From NCBI RefSeq assembly GCF_007655135.1, contig NC_045130.1:15314001-15378000 (forward strand): a DNA stretch of 64,000 nt. The letters run 5' to 3'. A program made the translations under genes and the position numbers. The notes beneath the pieces were generated by a model. That model ran no database searches, was not told the DNA's origin, and saw only the letters and a list, made by a program, of their open reading frames with translations. Origin of the DNA: Punica granatum (Eukaryota; Streptophyta; Magnoliopsida; Myrtales; Lythraceae). This document shows, piece by piece, positions 12,009 through 23,953 of the stretch (within the stretch, counting starts at the first letter, position 1; every line of letters starts with the position of its first letter).

Positions 12009-12625
12009 GTGTTCAAGGGCACTGCAACTAGCGTGGGGTTGTACATGCCCCTGCCGATTCCCTCGCAGCCATGGGTGGATATCATTATGGATTTCGTCCT
12101 CGGCTTGCCCTGTACCCAGCGAGGCAATGATTCTATATATGTGGTCGTTGACAAGTTTTTCATGATGGTACACTTTATTTCGTGCAAGAAGACCACTGAT
12201 ACCGTGCGGGTCGCTCAGTTATATTTTCGGGAGGTTTACCGTTTGCATGGTCTACCTGTGTCTATTATGTATGATAGGGACACCCGTTTTTTGAGCCATT
12301 TCTGGCGGAGCCTATGACAGATGGTGAACACCCAGCTGAACTTTAGTACGCTTATCACCCACAGACATATGGGCAGATAGAGGTGGTTAACGGGTCCTTG
12401 GGTAATTTGTTGAAGGGTCTAGTAGGGGAGCACGTGAAGAGCTGGGACCAGAAGTTGAGCCAAGCAGAGTTTGTGCACAATCACGCCGTTAATCGCAGCA
12501 CCGGTTTCAGTCCCTTCCAGGTGGTATACTCTGTTACTCCCAGAGGTCGTCTTGATCTGTTACCTGTGTCGGATACAACCAGAGTTCATGGAAAGGCAGC
12601 TGACTTCATTCTCACGGGCTGCTAA
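12009..12625 (+). pseudogene. Ty3 integrase fragment, frame broken
   Basis: Frame 1 (12009-12317) holds the start of the integrase core, with WVDIIMDFVLGLP containing the first catalytic Asp and YDRDTRF the second. A break near 12317-12383 interrupts the HPQTDGQTE-like Glu motif. A further frame, 12383-12625, carries the C-terminal part. The interruption of the catalytic region means no active enzyme. Confidence 0.75.
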
Positions 12626-12931
12626 CAGAGTGAAAGTGGAGTACCGGTGTTGCTCGAGTTTAGAGCTATGAACAGATAGTAAACAAGCACTCGTATATTC
12701 ATCAACTGCCCAAGAAACCCAAAATTACTAAAGCAAATCGAAGCAGAAGTCCTGCAATTTATTTACTACACTGGTGTGTGTGTATATGGATTTATAAGTG
12801 TTTCTCAAGGAACATGGGCGCACATGATAGTATGCATGGGATAGGATGCATGGATAAGTCCGACGAGCATATAATGAGAGGGAGAAAACTGCAATCTCTC
12901 TTTATTCTTAAGGAAGTACTGCTTGAATTAG

Positions 12932-15797
12932 CTAGAATGATGGAGACGAAGGTGGCGGGGGATTGAGAAAATGGTGGGCTTGAAGGAGACTAGGGAAGAG
13001 GTGGTGATGTTGATTGTGAAGCTGCCGAAGAGAATCTCCTGAAGCAGCAGCGGTCTTTGGTGCTCTGTTCATTCCCTGCCATGCAGCGGAGGGATTCCGG
13101 GTTAACTCAATCAGGGAGTCCTTTATGTGATCCGCCTGCACCAACTCACTGTCCTTCTTCTGCAAAACTTCGGAAGTTAGTTTCATGCCAAGTGTAACTG
13201 ACCAATGAGCTGCATTACAAGAGCTAACTAAAGTGGTTAGGAGGCTAATCAGAGTTGTTTCCAAAAGCTTGTTTTCAAGATCGGTTCTATAAATTGCTTT
13301 CGCGGGTTTTTAGCTGATTGACACAGAGACAAGCGTAAACTAGCCAAGGTTGTTTGGCACTGGCAGACTGTCTTTGCAAACCGGTTTTCATTGTTTATAA
13401 GAATTTCAGAAAGCACTATCGGACCACTTCCGATCTTTTGTGCAAACTACATTGAACTTGTTTATGTGGGGAAAAAGATGACCTCTACGGTGAAGACATT
13501 GGAGACGAGGCATCTGAAGCTGGTCACATTGGCATTAGTCACTTCCAAGCCGAGTGCATCCAAAGCCTCCATCAGTCTCACGAAGCCCCCAGGCCTGTGC
13601 TCCCCGAACACCTTCACGAAGAACTCCTTTCCATCTACCTGAGCAACTTCCACTTGTGGCTGCGAAATAAAACGGGAACATAACAAGTACGTCAAAAGAG
13701 AAGGTTTACAATTGCATAAAAGAAAACATCTTCTCCAATAAGAACTCGGATACTTTCATTTTATGTTGCACTACCTCCATTTGCTGCGGCTTGTCAAATG
13801 TGTTGTTATCGGGATTTTGATGGTTCTGCCTAGAGGATTCACACCCAGCTGGGGCTTTTTCGGGGTCATTCATAGGCCCGAGGTTGAATCCACTACCGTG
13901 GCTCGGCATGTGGTTGCTGCTGGACCCAACATGCCTACCATCTTCAACATCTGACTGCTCCTCGAGCTCGTCCTGAAGCTCTTTGGCTTGCTTCTGCAGA
14001 TCCTTTATGTATTCGATTGCATCTCCGAGTATTGATGCCCTGTCCAACTGTTGGATCGGACGCAAATTAATCTAGAGTTCTCTTTTTATAAAGTTTGCAA
14101 ATTCAGTTTACACATGTTGAATATGATAGAACAAGGGAATAGAATGGAAAATTGTATATATTCGTAAAGTTTCTTTTTTTGGGTGAACTAGCGGTCCGGT
14201 GAACTAGGGGTCCTAGGCTCAATTGCATTAGATAAAAAGACCAAGCAATATAAAAGCGAGGCATGGCGTCCCTATAATATCACCAAACAACAGAAAATCA
14301 AGCCTAGGGGGGGCGTAGTTACCTTAGAAATTCGAGGGACTAAAGCACGCAGAGTGTAAAGTCGGTCATTGAGCTTCTTCCTCCTGTTCCTCTCGGCCAC
14401 AAGGTTCTTTGACTGACCCCGCTTCCCATTTCTGTTATTCTCTTCATCCTCGTTCTGATCACTACAGTCCGATGCCGAGTCTGATCTCCTGTTCTCCGTC
14501 TTGACCGTGTCCTTATTCTCATCATTACCAGTCCTTTGCGTCATGTCTGCATTTGACAGGGGCTCAACGAACTCAATATTCATGTTCTCAATGTTCATCA
14601 TGGATGACTCTGAGTAGACTTCATCAGCCACGCCGGTGTTCCTTTTCTCCGAGCTTAGGCGGACCGGATCAACCGGTATGTCATAGGGGAGATCCAGAGG
14701 AGTTTCTTGGCCTTCTGCGGATGCTGAAACCTGAGGTATGAAACTGTCATTTTGATCATTGATATCCATGAAAACTGACCTCGAATTGACAGTATCTGTG
14801 TTAAAACTCAAGTCCATGTTGTTATTGGGCGCCATGTCAGCCTCCGTCAAGATGCTGCACTGAGATACCGCGAACTCTAGAGTTTGTGGATCTTCAGGTA
14901 CCTACAATAACAGTATGTACTGAGATTAAATTTCCTGCAAACTGGTAATTGATATCTGAAGATCTATCTATCTGCCGTAATTGAAATGGCAAAGAGAGTT
15001 GAGAAGATGGAGCCGGTTGTGTCAGAAAGAGCTAATCCGAGTTTATCCAAGCAAATATATACACAGGGAGAGAAGTGAAGTTTGCATGAAAGATGGGCAG
15101 GGAGATATACTTGTTTAGTGACGAAAAGCTCAATAAGACAACCTCCGGGCCCTGGGATCAAAACCTTAGTTCCGACAGTTTCCTGCAAAAACCGAAGTAG
15201 GACTTTTACTCGTATATATAACTCTACAGGCAAAGAATAAGAGAACTTTGGTAGCTTACTTCTCGGATGTTTGAGTCCAAGCTGCTAGCAAAGTTTAGCC
15301 ACCGAGGTTGATGAGAGAGCAAAGTTTGCTTGTATATCCTGTTCCAGGAAGCTCGTGATCAATAACCAAGCGAACTCTAATTGATGGGGCAGTCGAGGAA
15401 GTATTTTTATTCTTTAGGGAAAATGATTGGTTTGTTAAGGTACCCTGAATCGAGGGGCAATGAAGAGGGCAACTGAGAGAGCAGTTCACAGGCACTCGAT
15501 CTTGTGTGCTGAACCATTACATCCTTGCACTGGGGCAGGATTGGGGAAACAGGAAAATGGAACTCCTCACCAGCACCACTTGGGGAGTAACCATCAGCTC
15601 CACCGCAGCAGCAGTCCACCCACACAATCGATCTGCAATTGGAATAAATTAATGTTCGACCGAGAGGAGAAGATTGGAATAGAGCAGCGGTCGATAAACC
15701 TTTGATCTTCACTGAGTTTCCAGACAACACAGTAGTCCCAGCCTCTGGACCCCACAAGAGGTCTCAGCCTTTCTATTAGGGGGTGTATGCTGATCAT
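12932..15797 (-). CDS. AMS: bHLH transcription factor, ABORTED MICROSPORES orthologue
   Basis: Eight coding exons on the minus strand: 15797-15700, 15632-15444, 15338-15260, 15182-15111, 14901-14323, 14047-13775, 13659-13483, 13159-12932. All introns are GT-AG and phases close, giving 564 residues (Arabidopsis AMS has 571). The N-terminal bHLH-MYC domain starts [20 protein letters not shown] and contains DCCCGGADG. The basic helix-loop-helix lies at about 311-369 ([20 protein letters not shown] and [17 protein letters not shown]), split by intron 5 exactly at the loop. An ACT-like domain follows at about 432-489 ([20 protein letters not shown]). The basic region keeps Glu and Arg for E-box contact. 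AMS acts in tapetal nuclei and controls pollen-wall and lipid genes in anthers. The gene looks intact. I chose ATG 15797 because it aligns with the family start; an upstream in-frame ATG exists but lies beyond an AG that may end a 5' untranslated intron. Confidence 0.93.
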
Positions 15798-18102
15798 CTT
15801 ATTACCTGCAGGCTGCAATTTATTGAATACTGGAAAATTAGAAAAAAGATCATGAGAAGGGTCGGAGACATGAGACAAATTGAACGATATCCAACTCCCC
15901 AGCTTTTTGGGATTTCAGAAGATAAATATGAAAATGCAAAGTTCCGCACGAATGTATTCATCAGAAGATCTATCGTAATTTCATTTCAGAATAATCCTGA
16001 ACCATGAGCTGGTCAGCAGATACATTAGCAAGTCCTTGGAATCATTTTTTTTTTCCCATTGCTGTGTTTGCTCTAGGCTGCTCGAGAAGAGGAAAGAAAA
16101 AGGAAGATCGGATGAACAAGAGAAACACGAAACAAAGCAGAGTGGAAGATCAACTGCAGAACATACCCACATCGGGAAACCAAGAAACTTCAATAGCCCT
16201 TGTCTTGTCCTGGAGTTCTTCGAATGGGAAGCAAACAAAAGAATTCAGAAGACAGACTGAAAGATCCTCAAACTGATACCGACCTGTTTGTTTCTTTCTT
16301 TTTAGCCTAAGATCAGCCGGGCGGTTACATTGGGTAGGTGAAGTGCAGTGCTTGCATGACAGAGAGAATTCTAACACAAAGTTGTTGAGCTATACACGCT
16401 TTATATATATATATATATGTTGCTGTATTGTAGCTACATTACATCTACGATATATGTGATAAATAGCAGCATAATTAATACAGTCATTCAAGCGCGACGA
16501 TGTTATGTTCTGATGTTTGATAAAACTCAATTATAGAAGTGCTTAAAATTTAGGTATGTGTTTGTTACAAGTTTGTTAATGAAATAACTATAATAGAACT
16601 TAATGATGTTCCCTCTGTTTAATGCCATAGGGATTGTATCCGAACCTACACACATCACTCTGATTGATTCTTATTACTGGTTTCCAATCCCATTATCACG
16701 TTTTGTTCAAATTCATATTTTGGTGTGAGTGGCATCAGGTCTGCATGTCGAGTGTGTCTGGCTGTGCTCGAGGAGAGTGCTGCATTCGTAGTGCTTCCTT
16801 GAGCCTGAAACAAAGATTAGTCAAGGAATTAGCCGAACCGTAGATATGTATATTAGGTGAAACAGCTAAATTTGTGGAAGATAATGTATGAGCACTGTGG
16901 GATGATGATGATGATGGAAGGAGCGCAGATTGCATGAGCTGAGATTGCGTATAAGAACCTAACACAACTTTAAGTTTTCTCCTTCCCTAATTAATTTTCA
17001 TTTTTGATTTCTCTTATTCATTTGCTGATGTTTAATATACATGTCTCAACTACTCTATCAACCAAACTCCCAAAGGATTTGGGAGACTCGGACATCATCG
17101 TCATCCCTTCGTAGCAGCAAGAGAATGTTCAGAGCGCAGCTCTTGTTGGTGTTTTGCCTAAAGGGACATAACTGATTACCTAGTACAGCTTTTGCCCTTC
17201 AGTTCTTTTTACGATGCCTTGAGAGACATGTTAACATAATTTGAGTTGAAGACCAAAGGAAAAGGACTACTTGAACTCCAAAGTGACTATACAGGGAAAA
17301 CGTTATCTCGGGTTTGACGGTCTATTCTAAACCGTCCTCATGGCGCTATACAGGGACATTTCTGTTTGTTTGGCGATCTTGTTTGCGCGCTGAAGGAGTG
17401 TTGGGATAGTTTCTCTCCTATATGGAAAATGACGAGGGTAGGTGCAGGGATGGTCCCACGTAGAAAAGTTGAGAGGAAATCTATAGATTTATAAGAGACA
17501 AAAGGTCTAGCAACCCATTGGCTTAAACTTTTGGGTTGCGGATGGGCATGAGTCTAAAGCAGGCCTGTGAATTTTACCTAACAAGGAGAACACAAACTCC
17601 CATTTTAGATGGCAGTTTGCGATCGAGAAGCCCGTGTCATCACCGGAGGGATTTGCCGGTTTGCCGTAAGGGAGAGGAGGATGAAATCATTGCACGTCTT
17701 GAGCCTGATGTCCACCATCATGCCCGGTGGGGGATCTAGAATCACGAAGCTAATGGGCGGGTGTAAATGGTTGGGTCCGATCAATTTTCTCTAATAATTT
17801 TTGGGACCTGACATTTTAATTTGGGTGAATTTTTTTTTCAATCCTTAGAAATTCACCGAGAACAATTAGAGGTGAGGAAAAATCAATGACTAATGGTTCG
17901 AATTTTTTCGGGCTGGTTTCTGGGGGCTTGGAGACAAGCTTGGAATTTTCATTTTCCAATGATAAAATATAAATAGAAGCGAAATAAATGAAATTAATTG
18001 TTATAGACTAATTCAAAACAAAACAAGTCCAGCAAAATAATTTTTTGTATATTACACTCTATAAGCATGATAATCACAACATAAACAAATCCAAAAGATT
18101 AA
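15798..18102. other. AMS upstream region, no further gene recognised
   Basis: This 2.3 kb lies upstream of AMS and probably holds its promoter and any 5' untranslated exon. A (TA)n run sits at about 16400-16418. At 16735-16803 a minus-strand acceptor-like TTTGTTTCAG precedes a short open stretch (LKEALRMQHSPRAQP) ending in TGA. This could be a terminal exon of an unknown transcript, but I find no partner exon. No transposon ends were recognised. Confidence 0.4.
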
Positions 18103-18338
18103 TGGCTTGTTTGGTTTGCCAATTGCATTTTAAAATCACAATTTTAACCTAATTCTACCTACAACACAACAAAATAAAATAACTCATACAAAGTCAAAGA
18201 GTGGGCCCCATTTATACAACTTTTTTTCACAACAAAAGAAAATAACTCATACAAAGTCAAATGGTGGGTCTCATTTATACCACTTTTTTCAAAATCAAAA
18301 TCTGATTTTAAAATTCTACTATAAAACCAAACGCAACA
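18103..18338. mobile_element. Tourist-like MITE with internal tandem repeat
   Basis: The ends TGGCTTGTTTGGTTTGCC and, inverted, TGTTGCGTTTGGTTTTAT form an imperfect terminal inverted repeat. TAA flanks both sides (18100-18102 and 18339-18341). Inside, a unit of about 60 bp containing AACTCATACAAAGTCAA and GGGYCYCATTTATAC is present twice in tandem (about 18167-18285). No coding capacity. Confidence 0.7.
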
Positions 18339-18341
18339 TAA

Positions 18342-19600
18342 GTCTAACACAACACATTTCATGCAAATAAAATCATTTTATCAAAAGAATGTAATATTCA
18401 TGCCAAAAAATCAATAATAGACATTCAAAAGAAAGTATAAAATTAAAATAATTATAGACTTGAAAATAATTATAAATCATGAGTGTGGGATATTCTCTCA
18501 CATTTGAAAATCATACTTACCTGAGATAGGAGAATGCAGATTTGGTGGGAGAAAATCTTGTGGGATATTCTCTGACAATTAAGTGTGGATAATATTTTAC
18601 TTGGAGAAGAAAATTAAAAAATATATATATAATTTTCACGGGAAAGAGATTTGTGGGATATTCTTTTACAATTGATCCCAGAATTTAGTTTCTTTCAACA
18701 TGTGAGAAAGAGTGACGGATGTAAGTTCGTTTATTTTATATTTTGCACTGCAATTATCTTTTATTTTTCGATGATAATAAGATTAAATCGAAAAATATAT
18801 GCAACCATTAGTAGACAAAAAATAAAAAGAATCTTAAATTATTTTTTCAGTAATTAAAGAATCTTAAATTTATGTGGGGTTCATCTGATCTCACTATCCA
18901 TTACACAGATCCGCCCTTGATCAGCCTATGCAAGGCCGTGACACTTTCATTGCGGTGCCCCGCTGCCACACTTTTCCTTTCCCTTTGTATTTCTTTTCAT
19001 TATATTATCATTATTATTATTTTAAATTTACTTTCATATTTATTATTTTAAAAAAGAATAATGGAAAACTAATAAAAAAATATATGAAAAATGAAAACTT
19101 ACGGGAAACACATGAATGGTTCATAAAAAAAATAATTCTAAAAGTACATGTTTAGATTTCTAATGTATCCAACTTTTACTGTATCCAGGAAATAGAGTGA
19201 AGTTAAGGCTTTTCTTGAAATTAACCCTATATTTTACATATTTTTCATTTCATCTCTAGAGATAAAACCAAGCATGTTTTCATGTTTAACTTGCATAATT
19301 TTCCCCGAACAACCTTTATTCATTTATTTATTTTTAACTTTCCTGGAATTGTGATAAGATTTTTCTTAGGGAATAATAAATATCCTTATGGAGGTTGACC
19401 CAAATCCTATTATTTTGAGCAATCTTCGCTCCTGAAAACCGCCCCTATCCATAAGGAATTCTGATTTCCTTTTCCAGGTTTACCGTAATCCTTTCTCCTT
19501 CCCCGCTCATGTCTCTCACCTCTCAATATATATATATATAATGAAACATACTTACACACTATGAGTTAAACCGTAGGCAGTCTGCACATAGTGTTTCTGT
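18342..19600. other. Upstream region of the first coiled-coil gene
   Basis: AT-rich DNA. Three copies of GGATATTC, each in a TGGGATATTCT context, occur at 18488-18495, 18563-18570 and 18656-18663. They fit the GNATATNC pattern bound by plant PHR-type factors but may be simple repeats. A TATA-rich run at 19526-19541 lies about 100 bases before the start codon of the next gene and could be its TATA element. No other gene was seen. Confidence 0.35.
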
Positions 19601-19643
19601 AACTATGCTTCATGTCCATAGTGTTTCTGCACATACAACAACA

Positions 19644-22163
19644 ATGGACTACCAAGAAGAGATCCTAAATTCGCTCGATAAGTCTATCTTCTATGCTGAA
19701 CGGGCAGTGGTCCTCCTCCTTCCATTTTTTGTCATTTGGCTCGGACCGGCTGCTGAGGCACGGATAATTGCGTTCTCCTTGGCCCTCTCGTCAGCTTTGA
19801 CAATATTTGCCCATTACGAAGTCTATGTGAGTGGTGCATTTCTACATTATCTACAGTTTCTGCTATCTCCGGCGATTCGATTGTCCACATAAATGATTTG
19901 TCCTCCGAAGGGTCAATAATGCCCTTTCTAAAATTTATTTGATGCCAAATACGCACCTTTCATCCTAGATCTTATAGTGGCTAACATTTATTCCGTTGTG
20001 CATGTATACACCCAAGGTTCTTTAACTCGTCAACTGCAACAACGACTTGGCAAAGTTGTAGCAGGCTTTACACACAATATTTTGAAATTATTGCTTGCTA
20101 GCTTTTGGAGTAGTTGGATATATATTTCTGAAAGTTCCTGCATATGGTTAGCTGATATTAAGCAGCGCCATTATCATGCGTATGTTAAAATCACAATTTC
20201 TTATCTGCATTTTATTATGTGCTCATGCTATTCAAATTTATTTTCATGCTACAAGGGCTGGCCAGATGATTCACTCTCTTTCTCGTGTTGGGATATGGTC
20301 TTCACTGAATAATTTGACTCTGGAAATTCCACCGTTCTGTACAGCTCTTCCATTTCCGCTCCATAGCCCTGTTAACAATTATATTGTATAACCGATAAGT
20401 GAACTGATGGGATTAAAAATGTGAATTTTGGGGGCAGGGCATGGATATTAGGGGGTACTGGCGACGACTTGAATTCCTGTATGTGACAGAGAGGATAGCT
20501 GTCCTCCTCATCTTGTGGAGCACTGGTGGAGAAGTAGGGCCATGGGCTTTCTGCTTCATCAGCATTTTCTTGAAGATGACCTCCGCCGTTTACTTTTGTT
20601 TACCTTTCATTGACCTAGATAGAATACAGGAAGAATTCCATCCAATCTGCATAGACCCCGTAAGTTCTCTTGCTCGCCCTTGAATTGCCGGTAACATCTG
20701 CTTGCTTCTTCGAATATACCGTGACATGTAACTTGTACACCTATCCTGTAAGTATGCTGATTCTTGCGATGATTTCAACCATCATCAGATTGATCTTATT
20801 ATAGCCAATATTCTGTGAAATGTAACTTGAATTGATTCTGGCTTTCTCCTTAATAACCTGCAGTACAGATTACAATGATATATTTTTTTTTCCGTAGATT
20901 ACGTGTTACTGTTAACATCTTTGTAATTGCATCCTTCAAATGCATTTTCCTTTTGGTTATTTATTTATTTATTTATTGTTTTATGGCCTTTTTCCTGTGG
21001 TTCAGTTGTTGAAAGCAAGGAATAGGGTCTCCCGTTGGAGCTCCTGTAAGACCGTTGATCTTCTGGAGGCGAGGCTTGATGCTTGGTTCTTCGGGAAAGA
21101 GGTTGAGACTGAGGAACAGGGAGAGGATACTTCTGAGGAAGAAGTATGGATCAGAGGACAAGGAGGGGAAGGAGCAGAAAATGGGCTCCAGGAAGTAGAA
21201 GGACAAGATGCGAAAGGAGATGAGGAGACTGATAATTGTTACTGTGAAATAGCAGGAAAAGATTGGGATTGGGACGCTGAAGAAGAAGAAGAAGAAGCTG
21301 AAATTGGGTTACTTGAACTAAACGGAAATATGTTGGAACGTGGCACTGGAGAAAATACCAGAAACGTGTTACACGAAGTCGAGGGAAAACTTGCGGAACA
21401 AGATGCTGAAGAAGAACTGGGAAGTGTGTTAACCAATGAAGAGGAGGAAGAAGAATCCGAAGATGAAGAGGAGGAGGAGGATCGTTGCTCCAGGTTGAGG
21501 GAACCGAGGGAAGAAGATGTAGTACTAAGTGAGAAGGAATATGTAATGTTTCTTCGGAAGCACGGTGAAGAATTGTCTAAGCTCAAGATAAAACTCAGTG
21601 AAGAGCTAGACATGATGGAAGCCGAACATGAGAAAGAGCTTCGCATTCGGGAGAAGTTTCATGAGATAGAGATGCATGGGATGGAGAGAAAACACAAGGA
21701 AGAGATCTGCAAGCTGGATACCAAGTGCCAGACGGAACGCCGTGAGTGGGAGACCCAGAGGCAGGCACTGCTGAAGACGATTGCAGAGCAAGAGGCAAAG
21801 AACTGCAACAGCGGGGCATGCAACTGCAGCTGGAAGCAGTTTGGGAAGAAGTCCATGGAAGCGATGAGGCAGTGGAAGGGGGATTGGGACAGGTTCGAGA
21901 GGCGCTACAGGGAGTTTTGCGTCGAGTTTGGGGACTACCTCCAGCTGACGAAGGAGAAAAATGCGTACCTTGAGGAGAAGCTGGAGGCCCAGGAGGAGGA
22001 GGCCAAGAAGTTGAAGGTTCTCCTGGAGAAGTCGGAGAAGAAGCGGTTGGCCCTGCAGTTGGACAAGGGTGTGCTTGCTGAGAGGCTCTCATGGGCAACC
22101 TCTATGTGCCAGTTCTACAGGAGCTGCATGAATCAGCTGGTCTCGGAAGGGGATCAATGCTAA
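19644..22163 (+). CDS. Membrane-anchored acidic coiled-coil protein, family not recognised (gene A)
   Basis: Three exons, 19644-19826, 20438-20659 and 21006-22163, all phase 0 with GTGAGT/GTAAGT donors, give 520 residues. Exons 1 and 2 encode hydrophobic segments (about 22-58 and 81-118), predicted membrane hairpins. The two exons resemble each other (FYAERAVVLL...GP and LYVTERIAVLL...GP), which suggests an internal duplication. Residues about 150-300 are extremely Glu-rich and contain three loosely repeated NGLxEVEG-like units. From about 312 the chain is charged coiled coil with one Cys cluster (CNSGACNCSW). It ends with a CQFYRSCMNQLV block (Cys 503 and 509). Gene B downstream shares layout, exon phase and the C-terminal block, so the pair is a tandem duplication. 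Its function is unknown; the layout suggests a membrane tether or organelle-contact scaffold, an inference only. An ATG at 19605 would add 13 residues. Confidence 0.65.
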
Positions 22164-23867
22164 TTGGATCGCCTCGAGTTTTAGTCCCTTGGTCTTTTTA
22201 GATAGCCGTAATTACAGTAACATATTCGCATTGTGATTCTTCGGTCCTGTTGTTTTGCATTGGTTTTTTGAAGTTTGATTCCTTTCAATGTTCCTATAAA
22301 CTTCTAATTCCATTACAAAATTCTCTATCTTTGAAAACTTCGGAAAACTTTGCTCTTCCCTTGGCTTGTATGTCCTGACGATTTCTGATTTTCAAATGCC
22401 CAACTGTGTAACCATGGACTGATGTAAATGGAAAATCATGGTTGTTTTTGCTACCGCCTACTCATTCTTGATAATCCAATATTTCTTGATCCATTTTATT
22501 TGCCGGCTTGTTCAATCATAGATGGGACGTGAAACAGATAGTCAGAAGGTTCAGAAGCATAAGAGAGAACATCCTCGGCTTCTTTAATCACAATTAAGAC
22601 ATGAAACAGATAATCTAAAACCTTAAACAACCAGGAAATCATGTTCAACGTTCAAAGACCTCATCTTTTGTCAACCATAACAATTTCATCTTGCAATCAT
22701 TTCGTTACGCGCTTCTTATTAGCACATAACAACTGTATATATCAGTAAGCCACTGAAGAGGATACTATTGATTGTTGATACAGTAAAAAAAAAAAAACTA
22801 ATTCGGGTCTACGATATTCTCGGGAAATCACGAAATGGGTTTCCAGTGACTTACGAATGAAGTAACATCTGAGGTTATCCTAAATTCGGGAACCTCGTCC
22901 TCCCTTCTTCTTCTCTCTTCTTTCCAGAGAAAATAATGATTCTTACATGAATGAGGAAGCTTTGCAGCCAACAATCGGTACCCACATTCTCAGACTGATC
23001 TCAAAGGAAGAAGAATGTAAGAGAAACTATATCACCTCATTCTGGAAATGTGATACATATTACATATGGTGCAATGTTGCTTCATGGAGAATACTGAAAG
23101 CCCGCAGATTGCATGTACGAAGACTTCATAGAATCATGTACACTATTCGATTGCCTGTGAATTACTTCTAGTCACAAGTTCATTATTTTCTCGAATAGTT
23201 CCAAACTTTCGATTGCTGAGAGCTGTGGACTGTCGTCTCTCAGAAAAATGGAGTTCTGTTTTTTTTTTTTTAATTTTTTTTCTCTTTTGTGTACCCGAAA
23301 ATTCAATGGGGCCTGACTAATATAAGTTTTGATTGGGTCGGTCCAATATTGGGTGAAACCTCATTATTAGATTTTATCTATTACTAGATTCAAACGTGAC
23401 TTCTTCCTTACAAGGAAAATCAGGTGCTGAACAATCTAAATCAACGCATGTTGATTCTCGCTATTTAAATTTTGATTGAAATAACTATGTGAAAGAAATT
23501 TACCTGAAAATACTAACGTGGTAAAGATAAAAAAAAGTAAAAAGATTGAATCCCGATTTTGAAAGGCTGTTCGTGCTATAGAGATAAACCCAGAGGGATA
23601 AATATAACATCTATTCAGATGCAGAGAATTCCGGAAATGTAAATTTTAGTCTCATTGTTCAATTCGATCTTCTCTCTTTTCTTTTTTTTGAGTATATAAT
23701 TTTGTCAATAATAAAAATAATATCTCTAGTGATACCTAACTAAGATAATATAGATTTTTCATTTATTTAACATATCTATTTTTTTTTTCCAAATACGATC
23801 TGTTTGCAGTTTGAAATTCCAAAAGATATTTTGGCCAAATCCCCGAAATCTAATAAACTACTCTCTT
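22164..23867. other. Spacer between the two coiled-coil genes
   Basis: It holds the 3' untranslated region of gene A, a SINE at 23265-23460 and the promoter of gene B. The open frame at 22947-23171 has no recognised relatives. Confidence 0.4.
23265..23460 (-). repeat. SINE copy, same family as 5.6 and 47.5 kb
   Basis: A T-rich tract at 23259-23285 is followed by GTGTACCCGAAAATTCAATG, GGGCCTGACTAAT and, at the far end, AATCAACGCATGTTGATTCT. This is the shared consensus of the abundant SINE family. No clear target duplication, so the limits are approximate. Confidence 0.55.
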
Positions 23868-23875
23868 TATATATA
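23868..23875 (+). promoter_or_regulatory. Probable TATA box of gene B
   Basis: TATATATA in a CTCTTTATATATAGG context lies 79 bases before the ATG at 23954 and fits plant TATA spacing for a short leader. Confidence 0.4.
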
Positions 23876-23953
23876 GGAACCATAGGGAGTTTGTGTTCAT
23901 TTAATCTCAGAATTAATTCTATTTCTGAGACAGAGACGGTCCTGGACAGAGCA

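Larger units (their letters stand above)
11118..12660 (+). mobile_element. Internally deleted Ty3 LTR retrotransposon
   Basis: The 5' LTR runs from TGATGCGACAG (11118) to about 11569. It is followed at once by TTGGTATCAGAGTC, a primer binding site complementary to initiator-Met tRNA. A gag-like frame starts at 11606 (MPPRRMVNQRRAAEEEK) and breaks after about 60 residues. From about 11950 the sequence jumps to the integrase zinc-binding end and catalytic core (WVDIIMDFVLGLP, then a broken FDRDxxF-type block and QAEFVHNHAVNRSTGFSPF to 12625). Protease, reverse transcriptase, RNase H and the 3' LTR are absent. LTR ends, primer site and gag start resemble those of the cluster at 28.8-30.8 kb, so the two belong to related lineages. 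Cannot be autonomous. Confidence 0.75.

Noticed and set aside
15690..15709. Similarity of TCGATAAACCT to miR162
   Set aside because: It crosses the AMS exon 1 donor site and matches only about half of the microRNA; no hairpin precursor was seen.
17536..17794. Overlapping open frames with GC-richer sequence
   Set aside because: Two frames of equal length, no domain and no exon partner; probably an old repeat.
21239..22098. Antisense Ser/Pro-rich frames over gene A exon 3
   Set aside because: Mirror images of Glu/Lys codons (CTT, CTC, TCC); no family and no splice context.
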